Below the pieces are notes generated by a model, which saw nothing but the letters and a program-made list of their open reading frames with translations, was not told the origin of the DNA and searched no databases. DNA of 64,000 nt from Hymenopus coronatus (taxonomy: Eukaryota > Arthropoda > Insecta > Mantodea > Hymenopodidae): assembly GCA_030762935.1 (NCBI GenBank), contig CM060900.1, positions 395,435,132-395,499,131 of the forward strand, in the 5' to 3' direction. The position numbers and the translations under genes were made by a program. Shown in pieces: positions 11,285 through 20,752 of the stretch; position 1 is the stretch's first letter; each line of letters begins with the position of its first letter.

Positions 11285-11670
11285 GCGTCATATGAATATG
11301 ATGAAGATGTTGCTAACAAACTGCACAAGTACCAGTCAGCATGTGGAACAATAATAAAAAGCTTTAATACAAGTCAGAAAGGAGCAACGATAAAAGTTTT
11401 ATAAGATTTCAGCAATGTCAGTTTTATTATACGGTACTAAGACGTGAGTTTTAACCCGCCCCTTCGCTATCCCAAAAAGAAAAAAGACGAAAGCAGACTT
11501 CAAGCTACTGAGATAAAATTCTTAAGCAAAAGATTTAACAGGACGTAACATACGGAGAGAAAAATAAACGTTGGTGTGTGATAAGAATAATATGCGTTCT
11601 TAGGTAAAGTACTGAAGTATAGAACAAAAAGTAAAATTCATTTGGAGAAACCAGTTGAAAACATACTAAA
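11285..11670 (+). pseudogene. LINE reverse transcriptase C-terminal fragment
   Basis: Beginning at 11288, the frame reads SYEYDEDVANKLHKYQSACG then TIIKSFN. After a frameshift it reads MSVLLYGTKT (about 11416-11446) and then ESRLQATEIKFLSKRFNRT (about 11483-11540). Family knowledge: many insect non-LTR retrotransposons end their reverse transcriptase with a block of the form LGC-ISYE-DKDV-NKL-KF--CGTI-RTL, then LLYGSETW, then ESR-EAAEMKFLR. The match covers the thumb/C-terminal region only; there is no catalytic palm here. Several stops and frameshifts make it a dead scrap. It is a different family from the LINE at 24.6 kb. Confidence 0.78.
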
Positions 11671-12220
11671 ATATATTGTTTAATTTTGCTCTGGATGCAT
11701 CGATGAAGGCTTTGTTATATTTGCGATTACTCACGGCGGCTTTGCTTTTGCACATAGTACTACAGGGAAAACCAACGCAGCGTGTGGAAATGGTGTCAAA
11801 TAAACAATACCGCGCGTCCGAGAAGAGAGAGCACAATAAGCATTGCCGATAGGTATGAATATTGTTCAATTCGCTTGATTGGTTTGTTGAGAAGCAATTG
11901 TGCTTTTTTCAACGAAAAACGTTATTGTATCAAATTTGTGACAGATAGTGATACTTCTGTGCGCAATGTGAGTGGAAATGCTGAGTAGATGGAGTTGTGC
12001 TTTAATACAAAAGGGTTCAAATCCGTCCCTTTGAAGCCTATTCGTCCATACTGATACTGCGATTTTCAAAGCGTTTAAAGTATTTTTCCTTCATAATATT
12101 GCCTCATTAGTTTTATAACTGTAACTTAATATTGAGGAACAGCACACTTCATGTCACTCTCGTTAATATTTTTCAGTAAGCCGGCCAATTTGCAGACAAA
12201 GGGGGCACAAATATGCTTGT
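11671..12220. other. Spacer, nothing recognised
   Basis: Mixed composition with overlapping short ORFs of up to 68 codons on both strands (11666-12069). None has a recognisable motif. Confidence 0.3.
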
Positions 12221-12844
12221 TTAGCGATTTTGGTCAAAAATATTGATTTTTTGGGGCAAAACTTCACCACACTTTGAAGTATATACTTGGTAAGTTTGAT
12301 TCTCCTGGAACGCATGTAATACATATTTTGGACTCCACTTTGAAGCGTTCAGCTGGGTAAATGACTCTCTATGTCAAACTTTAAACCATGTTCCTCAAGT
12401 TCATTTTTCGTTATACTTTCCCCACAGTAATGCTGCTACAGGTCTGAAAATGATCCCCAACGTACTTCATAATGTGTACAGTAAAATTATTTATTAGGAT
12501 TTTGATATTGGTGTTAATTTAATGTTAGTTAACGTAATCATAGTCTGCTTTTTCTCAGATGTTTTAGTTTGTGGTATAAACCTTTTATTTAACCTACCAA
12601 ATTTGGAAAAGTTTCAATCAAGACTTTTGTTACAAAGGTGTTAGGAATGTAGTTTTAAAGAATGACACTTTGGGTACGCTATCTATCGGAGAAGATAGGT
12701 TTTAAATTTCTCTAATAAATATAATATAACTTATTTAATAGATCCAGAATGGCATTACTTATTCCGCTGAAAGTTGGTACAGATATTTCTTTTTGTTTCT
12801 GCTAACGCCTGTGCAAAAGCTCTACTTGTAACATGTATACTTAA

Positions 12845-13018
12845 GCTTTCACGGCCGGCGTTGTCAACTTGATTATAAGTGGTAGCCGGGTTACCACTGA
12901 TCTAATAGCTTTTTTCCATGAAGATGCCGGACGCAGATTTCGGCGAAACGTCGGTAATTACATCATTTGGGTCACGGCCTTCAAGCCCGGCTTCCACTTA
13001 TAACCAAGTCTACCTATA
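12845..13018 (+). mobile_element. Penelope-like pseudo-LTR-type insert with hammerhead-like core
   Basis: An insert of about 174 bp in the dispersed repeat, flanked by the direct repeat atacttaa (12837-12844 and 13019-13026). It contains near-complementary 24-nt arms at 12867-12890 and 12986-13009 (two mismatches), which bracket a hammerhead-like core. The octamer tcacggcc occurs at 12849-12856 and again at 12972-12979. The pattern tgaaga-stem-gaaacgtc surrounded by cacggcc motifs is what I associate with Penelope-like retroelement pseudo-LTRs, which are known to carry small hammerhead ribozymes. A decayed Penelope-like ORF occurs at 43.9 kb in the same window. An hAT-like MITE with an 8-bp duplication is the main alternative, but the inverted arms are not terminal. 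Confidence 0.6.
12918..12952 (+). ncRNA. Hammerhead-ribozyme-like motif (degraded core)
   Basis: The core reads TGAAGA at 12919-12924. Stem II is gccgga (12926-12931) paired with ttcggc (12939-12944), six pairs including one G-U. The invariant GAAA follows at 12945-12948, then cgtc at 12949-12952. The canonical CUGANGA box has A instead of C at its first position (12918), which should impair or abolish self-cleavage. Outer helices could use the 24-nt arms of the insert, but I could not fold it. Confidence 0.55.
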
Positions 13019-13168
13019 ATACTTAAACAACTTGCTTCTAGCAGTTCGGTGTGCCTGTAACATAGGAAAGGTGAAATGCACACAGAGACGGTCTGTGGGT
13101 CCCATGCTTCTCATTTTTACGGCTTTATCATGTTTTCTGCTGATATTAAACTGGTTTAAGGCCGCTTA

Positions 13169-13430
13169 CCTCACCAATGCAGCCAAGGTTTAATCCCGAG
13201 GGACTGCATTGGGATTTGTGGTAGACGAAGCGGCATCTGGACCGTTTTTCTCGAAGTTCTCCAGTTTTCCCGTCCTTTATTCCAACAATTGCTACATCAT
13301 CACCTTTCCTTTCATACATTTTGTCTTAATTTCATGGCATCCTGTTTCTCAGTCTCAGTCCTGGCTACAAGCCCTGTCTCACCTTGATCCACTGTTCCTC
13401 TACTTCTTAACAGGTCTCTGACCTTAGGCT
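13169..13430 (+). mobile_element. SINE family B copy 1 (subtype with long 3' part)
   Basis: Shares the body gggatttgtggtagacgaagcggc...tctcgaagttctcc with the other family B copies. With the copy at 34.5 kb it shares a 3' extension, cctttcctttcatacattttgtcttaatttcatggcatcc. The tRNA-like head is degraded. Confidence 0.65.
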
Positions 13431-13492
13431 CTCCCGTGTATGGATCCTGGAGGTGTAATTCCTACATATGAGGATTTTAATCTAAGTTAGTC

Positions 13493-13762
13493 TTCCTCCT
13501 TGGTCTAGGTTCCCAAGGTCGCTGGTTCAAACCCGGTAGAAGTGATGCATATTTTCGGGGTTCAAAATCCTCAGTACGTCTTTCTTCGGAAGAGAAATAA
13601 AGCCGGTGGTCCGGTGTCGTAGATTTACGGCAAGTAAAAGAACTTCAAACATAATAAACAGACCTCTAAGCAAAATTAAATGGTGTTGCACCCCGATTAT
13701 AGGATAGAAGGCTGAGAACCGCAACAGCTAAAAGAGTAACTATAATTGAAACTCAATTTAAA
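13493..13762 (+). mobile_element. SINE family A copy 3 (old, diverged)
   Basis: The B box is intact (ggttcaaacccgg at about 13526-13538) and is followed by the family landmarks cttcggaagagaaataaagcc, cgtagatttacggcaagtaaaagaac and gctgagaaccgcaacagctaaaagag. More substitutions and small deletions than copies 1 or 9, so it is probably an older insertion. A boundary duplication could not be identified. Confidence 0.8.
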
Positions 13763-15240
13763 TTAGCCTGAAAAGTATAAAGCCGATTTAAATATCAATT
13801 TTAGCAATGTTTATTGCTGTTTGTTAACCATTCAGTTAGTGTAGATACCGTACTGTAATTTTAATTGCGTTTATATCTTGTGGACTCTTCCGTTAGTCAA
13901 TATGTTAGTTTAAATACTGCGCCAATTAAATATTTATCTATCGGCAAACAACGGATCATTTTCCCATTGATGTCGCATTTTGAGCTGCAATTTTTGTAGT
14001 AAAAACACATTGGAAACAAAAATATACGCATCTCAATTTTCTGCCCATATGAGACGTACAAAAAAGTTAGAAAATTTTAAGTTCAAGCGCTAACTTTAGG
14101 TATTCTTCTGCTCAACGATCAGTGGTCTTGTACTATGCTAGGTCTGATAATGGTCTTTTCTCGCATCAGGCCACAAGTATCCGCCCGAGTCTTTAATTTG
14201 AAGGTGTGTATGAATGGTTGGATGAGGTGAATTCTGTTTTATACTCACTGTAATTGAATTTCTGATTTTACAATAATTTTGCTGCTTACTTAATCTAAGG
14301 AAATAAAGAGGAAGGAACGAAGGGAGGACGGGAGAGATAGAAGGTGGGAGGGAGGGATGGAGGAAGGAAGGAATTAAGGAAGACAAACTTAAGAGATAAA
14401 AAAAATGCTAGTTCTTGTAAGTTCTCTCGTTTAATGTTTTTTAAACGCCGATATTTGCAGGAAATTAAATATTATAATAAGGAGCATTATTTTTAAATAT
14501 ATTTTAGACAGTTTATGCAAAAAGTAGGTCTTTTATCAGATGTCAGTAGTGTTAAAAGTAGAAAATTCTGTCACGCAGTGTTAGAAAATTATAACTCTCC
14601 AATGTAGCCAATTTTGGTTTATGCGTCCACGGCCTCATTCAAGTGAGCTATGACTCTGAAAGCTCGTATCGATCCATTAATGGCGAATGATTTTAATGCC
14701 ATGAACATGGAATCTGCTGAACTAGGCGAAATTATGCAAGCAGCGTACAGAGCAAAATTATATACAACTGCTACACTGCCTACGTTGTGTATAGAATATT
14801 CTCTTTCAGTACGAGTAAGTCATTGTGTTGTCAGCACTGATGCTAAGGAAGACAACAACTGAATATCGCATTAGCATTAAGACTGAACTGGGTGAAATAG
14901 ATAAAACAATCTATTTATAATAATAAAATGTCTATAGATATTAAGAACTATCTAAAATAGTGTATGACACACGTGTTGAAATAAAATTGTTTAATATTGT
15001 TCGTAGGACCACGAAACGAGGCCTCGTTTTGCAAGCTTTTGTCAAATTTGGGCCTAAGGAATAGAGCCGAGACTCTATATTTTTATTTCATTTTCAATCT
15101 AAGGAAAAATTCCTGCTCAGCGTAACATCAATGCAGCAAAGTCCCCTTAAGTTAAAAAGCTTATGCATTTGGAAATTTGCTTTGTCGCAGAATGCCCATA
15201 TTATCGTAATTTTTCCTGATTGGAATACCTATTACTAGAT
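13763..15240. other. AT-rich interval with a purine-rich tract
   Basis: Nothing recognised except a GGA/GAA-rich low-complexity stretch at about 14300-14385. A 70-codon ORF (14650-14862) has no recognisable motif. Confidence 0.35.
14298..14386. repeat. Purine-rich (GGGA/GGAA) low-complexity tract
   Basis: About 90 bases almost free of pyrimidines on the plus strand, built of impure GGAA and GGGA units. On the minus strand it gives a spurious Pro/Ser-rich ORF. Confidence 0.7.
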
Positions 15241-15254
15241 TCATATTTCATACT

Positions 15255-15700
15255 ATTCTTCCACTAATGGAGGGGTTCCGACCCCTTCAGTTGCCGTGGC
15301 GTAAGAGCTGCATGCCCCTATCACTCGTGGTACTTCAGTTTACAAGTAGGTCCGAACGTCTCGACCCCTCCGAAAGGGGACAGTGGTTTCCAATACCTGT
15401 AGGAGATTGTGCAAAGATGATCAGAAAGTCTACTGCGACTCCCCAGGGTTCTCCAGTAGCAGCCTGGAGAACAGATGCTGAGCTGAGAGCTGTAGGCCGT
15501 ACCAAGGTTTCTGCGGCCTTACCCTTTGGGGTTGATGCTCGTAAGTGCGCCTACTTCTGTTCCTGCGCAAACGAGGGTTCCATTTTAGACTCCAGCTATG
15601 GGTCTAATGGAAAGGTCCGGGGAAAAGCCTCTCGTTTGACGCCCTCAGCTCGGGTAGCTTTTGGTCTCAATCTAAAGAATCGGTGAAATGTGAGAGAAGT
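15255..15700 (+). other. GC-rich, hairpin-rich island with a 139-codon ORF of unknown nature
   Basis: The composition changes sharply from AT-rich flanks, and a 139-codon frame stays open from 15267 to 15686. The protein shows no domain, signal peptide or membrane segment that I recognise. The same DNA has several strong local inverted repeats: aggggt-tccg-acccct near 15270, cccct-ccgaa-agggg near 15364, gttctcca/tggagaac near 15449-15474, and nested stems ctcgt/acgag (15538-15542, 15571-15575) around tgcgc/gcgca (15546-15550, 15565-15569). It could be a structured RNA or its retrocopy, a fragment of transferred or foreign DNA, or an unrecognised exon. I cannot decide among these. Confidence 0.35.
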
Positions 15701-16556
15701 AAGGAGGCTATGCGCGCACTTTACTGATAAACTAGTTTTACGTAGCAGTGAAGGCCGGGCGGAAGAAGCGAAAGCTCGTTCTTCTGTCTTTCTGCAGTGT
15801 TGTCACCCAAAGAAAATTTCTTATTGAAGGTCCTCGGTCATTATATTAGATTATTTAATTTACAGTAAACTAGCTGAATTATTAAACAAAACACAGCGCA
15901 CATGTATGTGCGTAAGCTCTGGGACCTACAGACAGAATGCAACCTTAGCATTGTAGCCCTAGATATCAAAGTGTATAGCGTGCTCCACGCCTCAATATTG
16001 TCGCTCCGCTCTGTTTTCAAAATTGTGTGAAACCTACCGAATGAAGACTATATCGCGTTGCTTTCACTTGAAACATGATAAGTAGAAAGAAATAGCAATA
16101 TATTCGACTCAATTGGCAATCCGTCACTCTCTAATCTCAATCTCTGATTGTAAAGGTTTCCCTCGTTTCCCAACACCCACTTGGAACAATACGAAAGCCA
16201 GCGAAGCAAGGAGATATCAGCATATGACCATGTTTCACTACAAGAAAACAAGTAGGTACAGCTAGTAACATCATAATTACAACTGATACTGAGAGAGCAA
16301 TAGTGACGGGTGACTATTAAGGGTTTTCCACCACTCATTAATACACATGCCATGCTCTAGGCCGGTCAGGTAGCAGAAAAATGGCCATGTTTCAACATAA
16401 ACCTTATGTACTGTAGTGAGCCGACCACCCAAGAAAAGATGTGCACTTGGTATAGTCCACTAGCGAGTACAATTGGCCTGATGAACCCTTCAAATACTAC
16501 TCGTAATACTTGAAACCACAGCATTGACGCTACTATGACATTGGCATAGATCTAAA
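15701..16556. other. Spacer, nothing recognised
   Basis: Contains a 101-codon minus-strand ORF (16353-16048) that resembles no family I know and is probably fortuitous. Confidence 0.3.
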
Positions 16557-17012
16557 GCTAAACTGAGTTTTATTTATGGACGCTCTTTAACTGCTGCGGT
16601 TCTCAGCGTCCCATTTTATATTGGGCGTGAAATGCAGCTTAATTTTGATAAATCTTATTACATCTCTGACACCACAAATCATAATTTTTATTAAACTACT
16701 TAAGTAAATTTAAAACCAAATTAACACACGAATTCTAATTTCATCCGAAGATGTAATTCACTCATGAACAATTCCTAGTCTCGGATTAAAAGCTGATGCT
16801 ACTCCAGGACGATTAAATCAAGCAACCTTTTGATATAATCAGGCGCATTTTAATCAGGCTTGAGGTTCTTTTATGTGCTATAAATTTACAACACGGGACC
16901 ACCGGCATTACTTTCTTTCCGAAGAAAGCCATGCTAAGGATCTTTACGTTCAGAAAACTCCATCGCCCTCCGCCAGGCTTGAACCCGCGACCTTGGAAAC
17001 CAGAGTCCAGCA
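16557..17012 (-). mobile_element. SINE family A copy 4, split by a ~205-bp insertion
   Basis: The 3' part (ttttatttatggacgctctttaactg...cccattttatattgggcgtgaaa...ttaattttg) ends at 16647. The family sequence resumes at atcaggcttgaggttctttta (16853) and continues to the B box cttgaacccgcgaccttgg at about 16977-16995. About 15 bp of family sequence (ctcagaggcctctct in other copies) has been replaced. Confidence 0.82.
16648..16852. other. Unclassified AT-rich insertion inside SINE A copy 4
   Basis: About 205 bp with no similarity I recognise to other families in the window. The heptamer aatcagg occurs at 16837-16843 and again at the right junction (16852-16858), so the exact boundary is uncertain. 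No clear terminal inverted repeats. Confidence 0.5.
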
Positions 17013-17866
17013 TGTTATCCAGGAACATGCGTGAACTTTATACTAAGAGCTTCTTCTCACCTGCACTTAACACTATCAATACTAGCAAAGCCCTGAAATG
17101 CTGTTATCTTGAGAAACAACTGTTTTACACCTTTTTATTCTGTTTCAGTAATCAAGCTCCAAGTACGGTTGCTATACTTTAATTAATGGATATGGCTCTT
17201 GCTGCAATATAAAAATGGTTTAGGAATACTTAGCTAAAACGATTTGACACAATTTTGGTCCTATCTTTTATTTTAACTAATAACAGCGAATAGCATTCTG
17301 TACAAATGTAATCATAATTACCTGAATGGTAGTTGAAGTACTTAAACTTTGTTTTCATGGATTACAATTCATGCAAACTTTGAAATATTTAATACGATTG
17401 AAAATTTGTTTCAGGGTTTTTATTCTGCACATGATTACTTAATATATTTAGAAAAGTTTGTGGGACGGTTTTCAAAATATATGCTCTTAAACAAGAATTT
17501 CAAAGGTAAATTTTATCATATTTTAGCATTAACTATGATTTGTATATTAAAGCAAAAGGCACATTTACATTATTTGCAATAGTATTTCTAAATTTTCTGG
17601 CGATGTTCTTGCAAATTAGATGAAAAATAAGCCATACAGGCTATAACACATGCGCAAAAATGTTGTTTTCGAAAAGGTTAGATTTTACTAAAGAAACATA
17701 CATAACTGAAGGTTTACCTAATATTAATCAACATTTACTCTCCCCTTTCTTCTTCGTCTTACGCTTTTTTCCAGTTTCTACACAGTTTTCCTCTTTCTAG
17801 TAGATTGTGCCTTCTGTGATGTCCGCGACAACTTCTATATTTTCCTCTGAATTCTTTGTTCAAGGC
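17013..17866. other. AT-rich interval, nothing recognised
   Basis: A 77-codon AT-rich plus-strand ORF (17349-17582) shows no domain. No repeat landmarks seen. Confidence 0.3.
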
Positions 17867-18125
17867 TTTTTTTTTTTTTTTTTTTACTTTGTAGCTAAAC
17901 GTCCTTTAACCTGTAGGTCATATCGGACGATGAATGAAATTGGTGAAATGATCCTCAAATGATCTCGAGGTCCATATGGCTTAAAGTTACTCGACATTAG
18001 TCTTCTCAGAATAAGGGAAAACCCCGAAAAAAACCTTATCCGAGCAACTCACCCTAAGCGCGATTCGAACCCATGACATTTTGTATGTGAAGCAGCCACG
18101 TTACCACCACACTACCCAGTCGGTC
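17867..18125 (-). mobile_element. SINE family C copy 1 with poly(T)-side tail
   Basis: Read on the minus strand, a tRNA-like head starts at about 18125 (A box complement near ccacactaccca; B box complement gattcgaaccc at about 18062-18072). The body has accccgaaaaaaaccttatcc, gagtaact-type and atcatttgagg-type blocks, and the end is acctaaaggacgt followed by 19 T on the plus strand (17867-17885), its A tail. The partner copy in opposite orientation is at 52977-53218. Confidence 0.82.
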
Positions 18126-18521
18126 CTGCTTTCCTTCTTGTTTCTGTTATTTCTTCATCGTTTTTGCATGTTTTTATTTCTTAAATTGAACTGAATCTCA
18201 TATTGTGCTGAGCAATTGCACTAAAAACTGAAACTTTCAGTCCTTTCCTGGAAACGTAGGTTTATTTAGGACACTTGCCCCAAATGGAGGAAACTTTCGT
18301 TGCAAACTTTCATTGTGGCATAGTTTAAGAATCAAGCTAGAGCTTTTTCATTCATTTGTGAAGCCTTCAATTGACTTATACTTATCTTACAAGATGATGT
18401 TTTTCATGTTATGCTGAATTTGTGCATTTGTTGAAATCAAACAATACTGTTTATAGCCTATAAATATAAATATGAATGTAAATAGTAGCGTAAAGTAAGC
18501 AAAGTAGCTAATATTAATTTT

Positions 18522-18640
18522 TAATTGTTTTTTCACACAAGCCGTGTGTAAGACAGGAGTTGAATCATGCATCTCCCGGTCGCTAGCTAACCACTGAGCT
18601 ACCATGGCAATATGCCGGCACGGCATTAAATTCTTCAATT
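18522..18640 (-). mobile_element. Short tRNA-headed repeat, family F copy 1
   Basis: On the minus strand, tggtagctcagtggttagctagc (A-box type) is followed after a spacer by gattcaactcc (B-box type). Then come cttacacacggcttgtgtg and an A-rich end. The 30-bp 3' part (18522-18551) recurs inverted at 18725-18754. Too diverged to be a working tRNA gene. Confidence 0.55.
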
Positions 18641-18714
18641 GACTGGCATGTTTCGTGGTAAACTACAAGGTGATCTCAAACAACTTTAAGATGACATACT
18701 CCAATGGCAACTTA

Positions 18715-18770
18715 TAATCCCGACCTACACACGGCTTTTGTGAAAAAAACAATTAGAATGAACATTAATT
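18715..18770 (+). repeat. Family F copy 2 (3' fragment), inverted relative to copy 1
   Basis: ctacacacggcttttgtgaaaaaaacaatt at 18725-18754 is the reverse complement, with small differences, of 18522-18551. The two copies form an inverted pair separated by about 170 bp. Confidence 0.65.
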
Positions 18771-20582
18771 AACCTAATAGTTGGCTAAGCTATGCAGTCC
18801 GGGACTTCAAGTATTTACAGCATTGTAAGTCGCTATTGGGGTATTCAATTTCAAAGTAATTTGAGACCACCTACTTGATGTACTCTTATGTAACTCCGAA
18901 GGACGCGCATTCACACGGGATTAGATCAAATACAAAACACTGTCTGAACATTTCAGGAGAGTAGGCCTGAGCGTGGAACGGATGTACTGAGGCAGGAAAA
19001 AGCGATATGAATAACTGTTATCATTAGCTCTGTCATGCAACGCTGAAGCGAACAATTTTGACCTATGTTTATATGTACTTTTTTCGCACTTAGTTATTTG
19101 GACTACGTTGTAAAAATATTTGGTACTAATTTGTTTGTATGCGCTTCATATCTGTTCCTTTAAATAAACAAAATGCTTCGAAACTACTTTAAGGAGACAG
19201 ACTGAAATAGTTAAAATGCATAGCTTTATTAATACAACGATTCTCTTAACTTACTGCAGATTACTGCTCATTAAATTTGACATGCAAGTTTAATAGGATC
19301 GGTTACACATACAAAATAAATCGTATAAATATAAGTTAATTTCATAAATCAGCTATTTTTGTCTTGAATTTATATAGTTTTACTAGAATGTTATGTTCAT
19401 TTTATGCAGAAATCACCAAGATTGAACTAAATTTAGTAACTCTAAGCAATATGGGCTTTAATTCAACATAGAATAAACCTAATTGCTTATTTACAGCTAT
19501 ACAAAAACCTGTAATTCACAAAAATATCTACATGAAGAAAAATGCATATATTTTAACAATATTAACTGATTTCCATTTTTTAAGATAAACCATTTAAAGT
19601 AAAAATAAGGAGATCCTATGTTTTCATGTTCTTTAAAAGTTACTATGATTGGCTCAGTGGTTTTGTAAAAAAGGGTACCTAAGCAAAGAAAATTTAGTTT
19701 TGATAAGAAACAATTTAAGGATTTAAACACGATAAATAAGTCATGCAAAGTGTTGCTGTTAACATAAGTATGCATAGCAATGTCAAGGAAAGAAAAATGA
19801 TTTATAAATTTAAAGTATGAAATAATGTACGTTGTTAAGAGCACCACAGTTGAATTGATTGTTTATTTATATGTATTAAATGGAAGAGTTCTACGATGAG
19901 GTAGAATAGAATTGGAAAAATTAATTGCTATATATCCAGAATTGTTTTGTCTATTTTGTATAATACTGTATACATTTTATTTAGATACATATTTAAACTA
20001 TTTCAAGTACAGTAGTTTTATATTGAAAAAAAAAATGTTTATAATTATGAGTACACCTCGGACTTTATTGCCTGACTTCTCAAGCTATCTGTGCGTGGAA
20101 CAATGGCGTGGAGAAACGGGAAGTGACTGATGATTGTGCAGCGCGGTGAAGGTTAACGTTTGGTTTGAATTACAGTCATATTTTTGCAATATCATATCAG
20201 TGTCCCAATTTTTATACCGCACATTAATACCTATTTGAATAGAAAATAAACAACAAGCCAGTTGTCTTTTATTACTGATTTAGGTTTTCACAGTTCTTTT
20301 ACAATAAAAATAACACATTTTTCTATAGTTTCAAAAGTGAATGGATTTTAACAGTAAATAGTGTGTCTTTAATTACATTTTCCAAAACATCTTTTACCTG
20401 TTATATTCTGCCTAGAATTGTAGTAGCTCTTGATGAAAATATTTCTACAGCCTTTAAACAATAGGTATGTAACTGTCGTTACAAAATATTTTTCTTCACC
20501 TTAAAGTGAAATACCCAAGTTGAAACACAATCATATATTCAAGCACTTCATACATGACTGTCTCTCTCAACAACTCTGTACC
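18771..20582. other. AT-rich interval, no gene recognised
   Basis: A 116-codon minus-strand frame (19847-19497) is Phe/Leu/Ile/Lys-rich, as expected for a chance ORF in AT-rich DNA. No known repeat family recognised. Confidence 0.35.
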
Positions 20583-20752
20583 TTGTGGTGGACGAAGTGG
20601 CACAGGGTCGGGTTGTCTCCGGGTTCTCCAGGTTTCCCCACCTTAACATTCCAACGGTGCTCCATCTTCATTCCATGTCTCATGAATGTCATTAGCTGTG
20701 GTCCCATAGTAGTGAAAGCGGGCGTTAAACTATAAAAAAACTCTGCGCCTTC
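20583..20752 (+). mobile_element. SINE family B copy 2, 5' truncated
   Basis: Lacks the tRNA-like head. It starts at ttgtggtggacgaagtggcac and runs through tctccgggttctccaggtttcccc, cggtgctccatcttcattccatgtctcatgaatgtcatt and tagtgaaagcgggcgttaaac to tataaaaaaac. This is the typical 3' end of the family. Confidence 0.82.

Larger units (their letters stand above)
12221..13057 (+). repeat. Unclassified dispersed repeat, copy 2 (interrupted)
   Basis: Second copy of the repeat at 5730-6372, same orientation, with visible substitution divergence throughout. It is split at gctctacttgtaacatgtatacttaa (12819-12844) by a ~174-bp insert and resumes at atacttaaacaacttgcttctagcagttcggtgtgc from 13019. 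The uninterrupted copy 1 provides the empty site (tctagctgtaatacttcagaaaatgagttctagcac, from about 6321). Confidence 0.72.

Noticed and set aside
14138..14386. Pro/Ser-rich minus-strand ORF
   Set aside because: It arises from the purine-rich low-complexity tract on the plus strand.
19497..19847. 116-codon minus-strand ORF as a membrane protein
   Set aside because: Phe/Ile/Leu/Lys richness is expected from AT-rich codons; no start context or conserved pattern.
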